Source: Flavobacterium sp. (GTDB lineage Bacteria; Bacteroidota; Bacteroidia; Flavobacteriales; Flavobacteriaceae). From it: a stretch of 64,000 bases of DNA. Shown piece after piece: positions 8,880 through 17,835 of the stretch. The notes under the pieces are model-generated. The model was not told where the DNA came from, ran no database searches, and saw nothing but the letters and a program-made list of their open reading frames with translations. Position 1 is the first letter of the stretch. Each line of letters starts with the position of its first letter. The translations under genes were made by a program, and so were the position numbers. The stretch is from contig JADGMX010000049.1 of NCBI GenBank assembly GCA_015234525.1, positions 186,001 to 250,000 of the forward strand. Direction: 5' to 3'.

Positions 8880-9888
8880 GTTAAACGGATTCCACCTCGA
8901 CCGCGACGATATGTGCCGATTGGCATACAGTTTTATTAAAGAAGGTGAGGATTTTGAACGATCTGTGGGCGATTTTTTACTTGATTGGTTTGATCACCGC
9001 GATCATCTTGAATTGACGACGTCAGGAACAACGGGCGCTCCGAAAACGATCCGAATCAATAAGCAAGCGATGGTAAATTCGGCAGTAGCAACCGGGCGTT
9101 TCTTTGACCTGGTATCCGGAAATCGAATCTTGCATTGTCTGCCAACAAAGTATATTGCCGGAAAAATGATGTTCGTACGCGGATTTATTCTTGGCTTGGA
9201 TATGGATTTTGTGGCTCCAACGTCAAATCCACTTGAAAAAAACGACGAAAAATATGACTTTGCGGGAATGGTTCCGCTTCAGGCTAAAAATTCGCTTGAC
9301 AAACTCGACTCCATTAAAAAGCTGATTATCGGCGGAATGAAAATTCACCAAACACTTGAAGAGGAACTTTTAAAACTGCCGACTGAAGTTTACGAAACCT
9401 ACGGAATGACCGAAACCATCACTCACATCGCCGCAAAACGGGTTGGGGAGAATGCCTTTACGGTGTTGCCCAATGTGACGATTTCATACGATGACCGAAA
9501 TTGTCTTGTGATTCATGCCCCGGCGATTTCTGACGATGTAATCACTACCAACGATTTGGTCGAACTCGTAAACGAAAACCAATTTGTATTTTTAGGCCGT
9601 GTGGATAATGTAATTAATAGTGGCGGAATTAAATTGATTCCCGAAAAAATAGAGGAAAAACTTGGCGGAAAGATTGATCGTACGTATTTTATTTCAAGTT
9701 TGCCGGATGACACGCTTGGCGAAAAAGTGATTTTGGTTGTTGAAGGCGAACCGTTTGAAATCGATCAAGAAGCCTTTAAGTCGCTCGATAAATACGAAAA
9801 ACCACGTCAGGTAATTTTCGTTCCGACAATTAAAGTTACGGCGACGGGAAAAATCATGCGAAGCGAAACGCTCGAAGGTTATTTGTAA
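8812..9888 (+). CDS. menE: AMP-binding enzyme, MenE-like (o-succinylbenzoate-CoA ligase)
   Basis: LTTSGTTGAPKTIRINKQAM (AMP-binding), YETYGMTETITHIA, FLGRVDNVINSGGIKLIPEKIE, ATGKIMR. Start may be ATG 8839; either way it overlaps the CPBP gene. Confidence 0.75.
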   Translation: MQTLYQNQQMVNPTYNDVHPNFKLNGFHLDRDDMCRLAYSFIKEGEDFERSVGDFLLDWFDHRDHLELTTSGTTGAPKTIRINKQAMVNSAVATGRFFDLVSGNRILHCLPTKYIAGKMMFVRGFILGLDMDFVAPTSNPLEKNDEKYDFAGMVPLQAKNSLDKLDSIKKLIIGGMKIHQTLEEELLKLPTEVYETYGMTETITHIAAKRVGENAFTVLPNVTISYDDRNCLVIHAPAISDDVITTNDLVELVNENQFVFLGRVDNVINSGGIKLIPEKIEEKLGGKIDRTYFISSLPDDTLGEKVILVVEGEPFEIDQEAFKSLDKYEKPRQVIFVPTIKVTATGKIMRSETLEGYL

Positions 9889-11492
9889 ATAATGTAATAA
9901 CGGTCGGTGTCAACTTTGATATCGGCCTTTTTTAATTTTGATCGCAGCCTCCTGGTTTGCAACTTTGTAGTTGGAATCAAACGGATGGTTTCATCGCCAA
10001 CAGCAACATCAATCGGCATTTCGAAGTTCTCAATTGTGTTTTTCCACCTGTAGCTCAAACCGTTTTTAACCAATTTAATTTCGAGTTCCGGAATTTTAGT
10101 GCCTTTCAGATACTGATCAAAAACCGGTGTTAAATTCATAGCTGAAGACGTATTAAAATATTCAACAACAGTTTGTCCGTCAATGATCTGATGGCGGAAA
10201 GTCTCAGCAAAACCTTTTAGAATTGACCACCATTTCTGATCGTCAGCAATAATATGGCGAAGGGTATTCAGCATCAAAGCGCCTTTTGGATACATGTCAT
10301 TTGACCCTTTTTTGTTGACGCCAAATGTGGAGATGATTGGCGAAAAATTGCGGACATTCCCTTTGATGCCCGTTAAGTACTGGATCGCTTTTTCGTAGCC
10401 TTGCGTACATTCGACATAAACAGCCTCGGAGTAAGTCGTAAAACTCTCATGAATCCACATATCGGCAATGTCGATTGACGTTACACTGTTGCCAAACCAT
10501 TCGTGGCCACTTTCGTGGATGACGATATAGTCGAACAACATTCCGATTCCCGTTCCCGAAAGATCAGATCCGCGGTACCCTTTGAGAAAGTGATTTCCGT
10601 ATGCAACCGCACTCTGATGTTCCATGCCCAGATATGGCGTTTCAACAAGTTTGAATCCGTCATTTGCAAATGGATAGTCGCCAAATTTTGATTGAAAGCA
10701 GTCCATCATGGTTTTCACCTCAGAAAAATGTCTTCGGGCAACATCTTCGTTATATCGCAAAACATAATAGTCCAGGTCGATGTTGCCATGGTTCTCGTGA
10801 ATGTGCGCGTAATCGGCGATATTTACCGTAATGTTGTAGTTGTTGATAGGCGAGAGAACTTCCCATTTCCATGTCGTATAATCAGCGTCCAATTCTTCTG
10901 ATCCTAGAAATCGTCCGTTTGAAACATTCATCAAACCATTTGGCACTGCAACGCTTACCGACGCACCAAAATCAGGTTCGTCGCTCTGTGAATCCTTGCA
11001 CGGATACCACAAACTTGCGCCTGTACCCTGAACCGCAACACCGATCCAATGATTACCATTCTTATCGCGATCCCATACAAAACCGCCGTTCCACGGTGCG
11101 CTTGGCGCGATTCTCGGATTTCCGGAATAATAAAAACTCAGTTGATGTTTTCCGGTTTCTTTTCCGCCAAGATCAACAAAAACAGCGTCAAATTCGCGTT
11201 CGTATTTTAAGATTTTGCCATCTTGAACAATGCTGTCAACTGTCATATTCTCGAACAAGTCGATTTGAATCGTGTTGGCGTTATTCAGTAGTTTATAGGT
11301 GATGTGATTAACACCCGACAAAAATTTTCGGTCGGGGTCAATGCGGATGTCGAGAGCGTATCTCAATACGTCGTAATCGGTGCGCTCCTTTGATAAGCCG
11401 CCTTTAAGACTGTCGCGTCTGCTAAATCCTTCTTGTGAAAACGAAAAGGTTGAAGTCAGGATTGCGGCTAGTATCAAAAACTGACGTTGCAT
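9879..11492 (-). CDS. M1 family metallopeptidase
   Basis: GMEHQSAVAYG (GxMEN-like) and HESGHEWFGNSVTSID (HExxHxxxG) motifs; signal peptide. Confidence 0.92.
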   Translation of the reverse strand: MQRQFLILAAILTSTFSFSQEGFSRRDSLKGGLSKERTDYDVLRYALDIRIDPDRKFLSGVNHITYKLLNNANTIQIDLFENMTVDSIVQDGKILKYEREFDAVFVDLGGKETGKHQLSFYYSGNPRIAPSAPWNGGFVWDRDKNGNHWIGVAVQGTGASLWYPCKDSQSDEPDFGASVSVAVPNGLMNVSNGRFLGSEELDADYTTWKWEVLSPINNYNITVNIADYAHIHENHGNIDLDYYVLRYNEDVARRHFSEVKTMMDCFQSKFGDYPFANDGFKLVETPYLGMEHQSAVAYGNHFLKGYRGSDLSGTGIGMLFDYIVIHESGHEWFGNSVTSIDIADMWIHESFTTYSEAVYVECTQGYEKAIQYLTGIKGNVRNFSPIISTFGVNKKGSNDMYPKGALMLNTLRHIIADDQKWWSILKGFAETFRHQIIDGQTVVEYFNTSSAMNLTPVFDQYLKGTKIPELEIKLVKNGLSYRWKNTIENFEMPIDVAVGDETIRLIPTTKLQTRRLRSKLKKADIKVDTDRYYIIYK

Positions 11493-13120
11493 CAGACTTG
11501 GATTACACCTAAATTAAACTTTTTCTCGATAGGAGCGTGGTTTGCAGCTTCAATTCCCATTGAGATCCATGTTCGGGTGTCGATCGGGTCAATAATGGCA
11601 TCGGTCCACAATCGCGAGGCTGCATAATATGGAGAAACCTGAGCGTCATAACGGGCTTTGATTTTGTCGAATAGTGCTTGTTCGGTTTGTTCGTCAACGG
11701 TTTCGCCTTTTGCTTTAAGCGATGAAGCTTCAATTTGCATCAGCACTTTTGCAGCTTGGGTTCCGCCCATAACAGCGAGTTCAGCACTTGGCCAGGCAAA
11801 GATCAATCGTGGATCATAAGCTTTGCCACACATCGCATAATTTCCGGCGCCATACGAATTTCCGACTACAACGGTAAATTTTGGAACAACAGAATTGCTG
11901 ACCGCATTCACCATTTTCGCACCGTCTTTAATGATTCCGCCGTGCTCTGATTTCGATCCGACCATAAAACCGGTGACATCCTGAATAAAAACAAGTGGAA
12001 TTTTCTTCTGGTTGCAATTTGCGATGAATCGTGTGGCTTTGTCCGCGCTATCTGAATATATAACGCCTCCAAATTGCATTTCACCTTTCTTCGACTTGAC
12101 AACTTTTCGCTGGTTAGCGACAATTCCGACCGCCCAACCATCAATTCGCGCATAGCCTGTAATTAAGGTTTGGCCATAGCCGTCCTTGTATGCTTCAAAT
12201 TCGGAATTATCAACCAAACGCTTGATAATTTCCATCATATCGTATTGTTCAGCGCGCGATTTCGGCAAGATTCCGTAAATGTCTTTTTCGTCTAAGGCCG
12301 GTTTTTCGGCTTTTATCCGATTGTATCCTGCTTTGTCAAAATCGCCTATTTTGTCTACAATATTTTTGATTGTATCAAGTGCATCTTTGTCGTCTTTTGC
12401 CTTATAATCGGTAACGCCCGAAATTTCGCAATGCGTTGTTGCTCCGCCGAGTGTTTCGTTGTCGATGCTTTCGCCGATGGCTGCTTTAACAAGGTAACTG
12501 CCTGCTAAAAATATCGATCCGGTCTTATCGACAATCAGCGCTTCATCGCTCATAATCGGAAGGTACGCTCCGCCGGCAACGCAACTTCCCATGACCGCCG
12601 CAATTTGGGTAATTCCCATGCTGCTCATCACCGCGTTATTTCTAAAAATCCGGCCAAAATGTTCCTTATCCGGAAAAATCTCATCCTGAAGCGGAAGATA
12701 AACGCCGGCGCTGTCAACCAAGTAAATAATCGGCAGTCTGTTTTCTATGGCGATTTCCTGAGCTCGCAGGTTCTTTTTGCCGGTTATCGGAAACCAGGCT
12801 CCGGCTTTTACCGTTGCGTCGTTGGCAACAACAATGCATTGTTTTCCGCGAACATATCCAATTTTAACCACAACGCCACCCGAGGGACATCCGCCGTGCT
12901 CTTCGTACATTCCGTCGCCGGCAAAGGCGCCAATTTCAATGCTTTTTTTATTTGGGTCAAGCAGATAGTCAATTCGTTCGCGAGCGGTCATCTTTCCTTC
13001 CCCGTGAAGTTTTTCGATGCGTTTGACTCCGCCGCCAAGTTTGACCTTTGCGAATTTTTGCTTTAAATCAGTTACTAGTAGTCGGTTGTGATCTTCGTTT
13101 TTGTTGAAGTTTAAATCCAT
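11492..13120 (-). CDS. acyl-CoA carboxylase, carboxyltransferase (beta) subunit
   Basis: Carboxyltransferase family; GGCPSGGVVVKIGYVRGKQCIVVANDATVKAGAWFPITGKK, GNSYGAGNYAMCGKAYDPRLIFAWPSAELAVMGG. Confidence 0.93.
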   Translation of the reverse strand: MDLNFNKNEDHNRLLVTDLKQKFAKVKLGGGVKRIEKLHGEGKMTARERIDYLLDPNKKSIEIGAFAGDGMYEEHGGCPSGGVVVKIGYVRGKQCIVVANDATVKAGAWFPITGKKNLRAQEIAIENRLPIIYLVDSAGVYLPLQDEIFPDKEHFGRIFRNNAVMSSMGITQIAAVMGSCVAGGAYLPIMSDEALIVDKTGSIFLAGSYLVKAAIGESIDNETLGGATTHCEISGVTDYKAKDDKDALDTIKNIVDKIGDFDKAGYNRIKAEKPALDEKDIYGILPKSRAEQYDMMEIIKRLVDNSEFEAYKDGYGQTLITGYARIDGWAVGIVANQRKVVKSKKGEMQFGGVIYSDSADKATRFIANCNQKKIPLVFIQDVTGFMVGSKSEHGGIIKDGAKMVNAVSNSVVPKFTVVVGNSYGAGNYAMCGKAYDPRLIFAWPSAELAVMGGTQAAKVLMQIEASSLKAKGETVDEQTEQALFDKIKARYDAQVSPYYAASRLWTDAIIDPIDTRTWISMGIEAANHAPIEKKFNLGVIQV

Positions 13121-13260
13121 AGAAAAGTTCTTGAAATATTTCGAGATTATGCGCTAAAGTACAAAAATCAACTATTTAAGTTAGGTTCGCGGCAACACAA
13201 AACAGTTATAAATGACAAAGAACAGCGCGAACTGTTCTTTGATGTCTGAGGTTATTGCAA

Positions 13261-14391
13261 TTAGCTAAAGAATTCGGTCAGAAAGTTAATTAGATCTGTC
13301 TTTATTGCCGGGTTGACTGAAGCGGCCAATAAAAGCGAAATCAATAAACCGATAGCCGCATAAAGGAAGTCTTTCCCAATCATTTTCATCGCTTTATTCT
13401 TATGTTTTTTGCCTTTTTTGATTCTCGCCAGATTAACCGCGATTTCACGGCCGCCAATTAATCCAAGGAAAACCCAGGTAGTACTCATCGGTACGGTGCT
13501 GATAAATAATTTGTAGATCAATATCAATGCGTATGAAAGGTCAATCAATGTAGCGGCGCGTACATCTGAAATGCGGACTTTTTCACTGACAACTTTCTGA
13601 ATCTTATCGCCTCGCAATTTGAATAATAATCCAAGTCCGATGAAAATTACGGCGCAAAACAAAAAGAATTGTGTTCCGCTAAGTTGTCGTGGAAGAAATA
13701 CGGCGATATTCGCACCGTCCTGCATCACCCATACTGCCCAAAGAAGGCCGCTTACAAACCATTGAGCAACATTCCAACTCGGACTGACTTTTCGGCTTTT
13801 AAAGTTTTTTCGGATATAATTGTAACCGTAATACCATATAAGTGCCGAGACCACAAATGCAATCAAATAGCCGGAAACGCTCTTCGAGACCATTGAAGTG
13901 ATGCCTTCAGACGAGGAGCTAAATACGCTTAACATTAAAAAAGTTGTCGATACCGGCATGCGCAACCTGGTAAGGATCAGCAATACTAACGGCGCCATTA
14001 GCATAAAGAACGAGAAATTTTCCGGGTGTGGATAGCTCGAAGTGCCGTCGGGTTTTAGCAATCGTTGATAGGTTACATCACCATCAAAATAAAAGTAACT
14101 AAAACTTACAACAGCAAGAAATATGACTCCAATGTAAAGCCACATGATATACCATTTTCTTTCTTTATTGCTTTCGATAAAAGTCCCCAGCGACTGGATG
14201 CTGTCATTAGAAACTGTTGCATACGAAGCGGTTAAAAATCCGATCCACATGGCAATATGTGGCTGATTGTAGAACACGGCGCTCAGAATAAATATTGAAA
14301 CAATAATCGTTAAGAATATCTTTTCATTTGAAAAACGCTCAATAATTCCAAGTGGTGGTAGCGTATTATTCTTTTTAAACTTTAATTTCAT
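13261..14391 (-). CDS. divergent PiT-like inorganic phosphate transporter homologue (multi-pass membrane protein)
   Basis: Two-fold PiT-type motif arrangement: SNDSIQSLGTFIESN ... MPVSTTF and WVMQDGANIAVFL ... VPMSTTWVFLGLIGGREIAVNLA. Confidence 0.7.
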   Translation of the reverse strand: MKLKFKKNNTLPPLGIIERFSNEKIFLTIIVSIFILSAVFYNQPHIAMWIGFLTASYATVSNDSIQSLGTFIESNKERKWYIMWLYIGVIFLAVVSFSYFYFDGDVTYQRLLKPDGTSSYPHPENFSFFMLMAPLVLLILTRLRMPVSTTFLMLSVFSSSSEGITSMVSKSVSGYLIAFVVSALIWYYGYNYIRKNFKSRKVSPSWNVAQWFVSGLLWAVWVMQDGANIAVFLPRQLSGTQFFLFCAVIFIGLGLLFKLRGDKIQKVVSEKVRISDVRAATLIDLSYALILIYKLFISTVPMSTTWVFLGLIGGREIAVNLARIKKGKKHKNKAMKMIGKDFLYAAIGLLISLLLAASVNPAIKTDLINFLTEFFS

Positions 14392-14414
14392 TCTGCATAG
14401 TTTAATTCGTGGTG

Positions 14415-14422
14415 CAAATATA
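14415..14422 (-). promoter_or_regulatory. putative -7 element TATATTTG (minus strand)
   Basis: CAAATATA on plus strand, about 24 nt upstream of the ATG of the 13261..14391 gene. Confidence 0.45.
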
Positions 14423-14616
14423 TCAACTACCGAAATTCAACTCTTGATATAATATTAAGATATTGTTATCATGTAACCTTCAATCTAAAATGCCTTTCAA
14501 CTTGTTTATTTTGTGCGCAGTTTACGCGTAAATTTTAAACTTCAATCAATCATCAGAAATTCTTTATGCTAACAATCTGTTAATGTTACCATAACATTCG
14601 ACTGATATTCGATTGA

Positions 14617-14624
14617 TATATTTG
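14617..14624 (+). promoter_or_regulatory. putative -7 element TATATTTG (plus strand)
   Basis: Matches TAnnTTTG, about 18 nt upstream of the DUF47 gene ATG (14642). Confidence 0.5.
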
Positions 14625-14641
14625 CGGCTAAATTCTAAGCT

Positions 14642-15286
14642 ATGTCACTTAACGACTTTTTCCAATTTTTTGTTCCGAAAAATAAAATCTTCTATCCACT
14701 TTTCGAACAAGCGGCTGCAAATCTGATTCTGATGGCCGAAACACTTCACGAAGGTGTCAATGCGCCAAAAGGTGAACGGGATGCATATTTCAAGAAAATC
14801 GAAGACCTCGAAGCAATTATCGACGAAATCACACATAAAACTCACATCGAGCTCAGCAAAAACTTCATCACCCCATTCGATCGTGAAGATATTCACGCCC
14901 TTGTAAAATCGATCGATGACGTTGCCGATTACCTTCACGGCGCTTCAAGTCGCATGCGCTTATACCAGGTTGAAAAAATTACTAAATCCATCCGCAAACT
15001 TACCGAGATCAATCTTGAAGCTTGCCAAAACATCGGTGTAGCGGTTAAAGAACTTAAGGACATGAAGAACCTTAAAGCCATCGCAGCTGCCTGTAAACGG
15101 ATCAACAAGCTTGAAAGCAAAGCCGATAACGTCTTTGACAAAGCCGTTGCCGATATCTTCGAGAACGAAACCGACGCAAAGAACATCATCAAATACAAAG
15201 AGGTTCTTTCAGCGCTGGAAACCGCGTCCGACAAGTGTAAAAGTGTTGCAAATGTATTAGAATCAGTTGTCGTAAAACATTCTTAA
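14642..15286 (+). CDS. DUF47/PhoU-like Pit accessory protein
   Basis: FEQAAANLILMAETLHEG, DEITHKTHIELSKNFITPFDREDIHALVKSIDDVADYL motif. Confidence 0.93.
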   Translation: MSLNDFFQFFVPKNKIFYPLFEQAAANLILMAETLHEGVNAPKGERDAYFKKIEDLEAIIDEITHKTHIELSKNFITPFDREDIHALVKSIDDVADYLHGASSRMRLYQVEKITKSIRKLTEINLEACQNIGVAVKELKDMKNLKAIAAACKRINKLESKADNVFDKAVADIFENETDAKNIIKYKEVLSALETASDKCKSVANVLESVVVKHS

Positions 15287-16566
15287 TGGAATTTACTCTC
15301 TTACTTATAATTATCGTTCTGGCGCTGATTTTCGACTACATCAACGGTTTTCATGATGCCGCGAACGCCATCGCCACAGTAGTTGCCACAAAAGTACTTT
15401 CGCCATTTCAGGCCGTTCTTTGGGCCGCGGTGTTCAACTTTGCGGCATATTGGGTTTTTGGTTTTGGTGTTGCCGATACGGTCGCGAAAACCGCCGACAC
15501 CTTGGAAATTAACCTTGTGGTAATATTAAGCGGAGTCATCGCCGCTATTATGTGGAATCTTTTTACATGGTGGCAAGGAATTCCGTCGAGTTCATCACAT
15601 ACGCTAATCGGTGGTTTCGCCGGAGCAGCCATTGCTCACGCAGGCTTCGATGTGGTAAACTGGTATTCTGAAAAAGCCGGACAATTGCCAAGCGGAGTCG
15701 TTATCATTATCGTGTTTATCGTCTTTGCACCGCTTCTCGGAGCGCTCGCGTCCTACTTAATCTCCATCTGGCTGCTCGCTTCTTCAAAGAAAACATTGGC
15801 GCCAAAGATTTTTACCGTCTTGTTGATGTTGGGAACCATATTTTTTGTCGAAAGCCAAATGATCTATTACCAGGACATTTCAGCACCGAGATTCGAGTCG
15901 CATTTCTGGAGCGTAGTCTTCGAGTCGCACAACATAAAGTGGTTCCTGGTTGCATTCATCATTCTTTCAATTTCAACGTTTTGTCTGCTTTTCAGCCGAC
16001 TAAATCACATGCAATCGGATTACTGGCTTAGAAAAATGCAATTGCTTTCATCGGCAGCGTTCAGTCTTGGTCACGGTGGTAACGATTCGCAAAAAGTAAT
16101 GGGTATCATTGCTGCAGCCGTGGTGGTTTACATTCATACATCCGGATTAACCACGGCTGATATGCCGACCTGGTTGGCAGTCGAATTGCCTCAAGGTGAA
16201 GCCATGGGATCAATGCCGGCGTGGATTCCGCTTGCCTGTTATTCCGCAATTGCAATCGGTACGCTTAGCGGTGGCTGGAAAATCGTCAAAACAATGGGTT
16301 CCAAGATCACCAAAGTAACTTCTTTTGAAGGTGTTGCCGCAGAAACCGCCGGTGCCTTAACGCTTTACTTTACAGAAACACAACACGTTCCGGTAAGTAC
16401 AACCCATACCATCACGGGATCGATTATCGGTGTCGGACTCACCAAACGCGTTTCGGCAGTTCGTTGGGGTGTAACGGTCAGCTTGATTTGGGCTTGGGTG
16501 CTCACCATTCCGGTCTCAGCACTTATCGCCGCACTGATTTACTGGCTCTTAAGCATATTTATATAA
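15286..16566 (+). CDS. pit: inorganic phosphate transporter, PiT family
   Basis: DYINGFHDAANAIATVVATKVL, PSSSSHTLIGG, LGHGGNDSQKVMGI, HVPVSTTHTITGSIIGVG motifs. Confidence 0.95.
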   Translation: MEFTLLLIIIVLALIFDYINGFHDAANAIATVVATKVLSPFQAVLWAAVFNFAAYWVFGFGVADTVAKTADTLEINLVVILSGVIAAIMWNLFTWWQGIPSSSSHTLIGGFAGAAIAHAGFDVVNWYSEKAGQLPSGVVIIIVFIVFAPLLGALASYLISIWLLASSKKTLAPKIFTVLLMLGTIFFVESQMIYYQDISAPRFESHFWSVVFESHNIKWFLVAFIILSISTFCLLFSRLNHMQSDYWLRKMQLLSSAAFSLGHGGNDSQKVMGIIAAAVVVYIHTSGLTTADMPTWLAVELPQGEAMGSMPAWIPLACYSAIAIGTLSGGWKIVKTMGSKITKVTSFEGVAAETAGALTLYFTETQHVPVSTTHTITGSIIGVGLTKRVSAVRWGVTVSLIWAWVLTIPVSALIAALIYWLLSIFI

Positions 16567-16570
16567 CGAG

Positions 16571-16598
16571 AAAATCCGCTGTTTTTAGCGGATTTTTT
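16571..16598 (+). terminator. intrinsic terminator of the DUF47-pit operon
   Basis: AAAATCCGCT-GTTTTT-AGCGGATTTTTTT. Confidence 0.85.
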
Positions 16599-16605
16599 TG
16601 TTTTA

Positions 16606-16683
16606 TTAGGAGCTATTTCCTGCTTTCGGCTTTATCTCTCCGCTAGCGCTTCGAGGATATCGCCTCAATCAGGGCTAGGGCTT
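16606..16683 (+). repeat. Dispersed hairpin element, copy B
   Basis: TTAGGAGCTATTTCCTGCTTTCGGCTTTATCTCTCCGCTAGCGCTTCGAGGATATCGCCTCAATCAGGGCTAGGGCTT. Confidence 0.85.
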
Positions 16684-17655
16684 GGTCAATTGTTTAAGCA
16701 GCGCCCATTGTTTTAATGCTTGTCTGGCGTCAACCGCGGGATAACCCAAAACGGTCTTTCCGGCTTCAACATCTGCGGCAACTCCGCTTCCGGCGCCAAC
16801 CATCGCGCGATCTCCGATGGTTATATGGTCTTTTATCGATGCGCTTCCACCAATCATCACACCGTCGCCTAAGGTAACCGATCCGGCGAGACCGCTGTTG
16901 CCCGCCATAATGCAGAATCTTCCGAGTTTGGAGTTGTGTCCGATCTGAACCAAATTGTCGATTTTACAACCGTCACCCAAGATGGTAGACGAAAATTTCC
17001 CTCGATCCACACTCGAATTGGCACCGATCTCAACGTGATTGCCAATAATCACATTTCCAATCTGCGGAATTTTCACTAATCCGCGTTCAGGATCAGGGCG
17101 GAAACCAAATCCGTCGGCACCGATAGTCGAATTGGGATGGAGAATGCAATTTGAGCCAATATGACAACGCTCGCGTACCACGGCTCCGGGCCAAATAACG
17201 GTATGATCGCCAATGGTCGATTCATCGAGGATGGTCACATTTGGGTAAATGGTTACGTTTCTCCCGATGGTAACTTTTGGACCTATATAACTGCCGGCGC
17301 CGATGAGGCTGTTTGAACCAATTTTCGCAGTCGGATGAACTACTGCCGACGGATGAATGTCGGTGTCGAATTGAGGTAGTGCGGGAGCAAACAACTCGAG
17401 GACTTTACACATCGAGAGTTCAGCGTTTTTGACTTTGATGAACGCGCGATTTTTACCGGGTTCAATCGAGATGTCGTGATTGACTACCGCCGCCGCCGCA
17501 TTGGAAGTAAGCCACAGTTTTTCGTATTTGCGACTGCCGATGAATGTTATGTTTTCCTGGGTTGCAAGTTCGATTTGTTCGGGCGAGAAAATGTTGCTGG
17601 TGGTCTCACCGATAATGGTTCCGCCAACGACGTCGTTGATCTCTTGTAGTGTCAT
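16675..17655 (-). CDS. lpxD: UDP-3-O-(3-hydroxymyristoyl)glucosamine N-acyltransferase
   Basis: Hexapeptide repeats; IGADGFGFRPDPERGLVKIPQIGNVIIGNHVEIGANSSVDRG and LVQIGHNSKLGRFCIMAGNSGLAGSVTLGDGVMIGG. Confidence 0.95.
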   Translation of the reverse strand: MTLQEINDVVGGTIIGETTSNIFSPEQIELATQENITFIGSRKYEKLWLTSNAAAAVVNHDISIEPGKNRAFIKVKNAELSMCKVLELFAPALPQFDTDIHPSAVVHPTAKIGSNSLIGAGSYIGPKVTIGRNVTIYPNVTILDESTIGDHTVIWPGAVVRERCHIGSNCILHPNSTIGADGFGFRPDPERGLVKIPQIGNVIIGNHVEIGANSSVDRGKFSSTILGDGCKIDNLVQIGHNSKLGRFCIMAGNSGLAGSVTLGDGVMIGGSASIKDHITIGDRAMVGAGSGVAADVEAGKTVLGYPAVDARQALKQWALLKQLTKP

Positions 17656-17737
17656 CAGTATTATTTTGGCTCAAATAAAGGCAAATAAAACCATAATTGT
17701 ATAAATATTAAAAATAATGTCGAAAGTAGTTCAGATT

Positions 17738-17823
17738 GCAGCCCCGATGGGAAGCGATATCCTATATCAAAGCCGGCGCGAAGCCGGCTTTGGTATAGAT
17801 AAAGCGGACAGCGGGAATTGCTG
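17738..17823 (-). repeat. Dispersed hairpin element, copy C (inverted)
   Basis: Reverse complement GGGCAGCAATTCCCGCTGTCCGCTTTATCTATACCAAAGCCGGCTTCGCGCCGGCTTTGATATAGGATATCGCTTCCCATCGGGGCTGC; 10-bp GC-rich internal stem. Confidence 0.85.
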
Positions 17824-17835
17824 CCCAAATCATTT

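Noticed and set aside
10871-11302. 143-aa plus-strand ORF (and 12605..13066)
   Set aside because: Antisense shadows of the M1 peptidase and acyl-CoA carboxylase genes.
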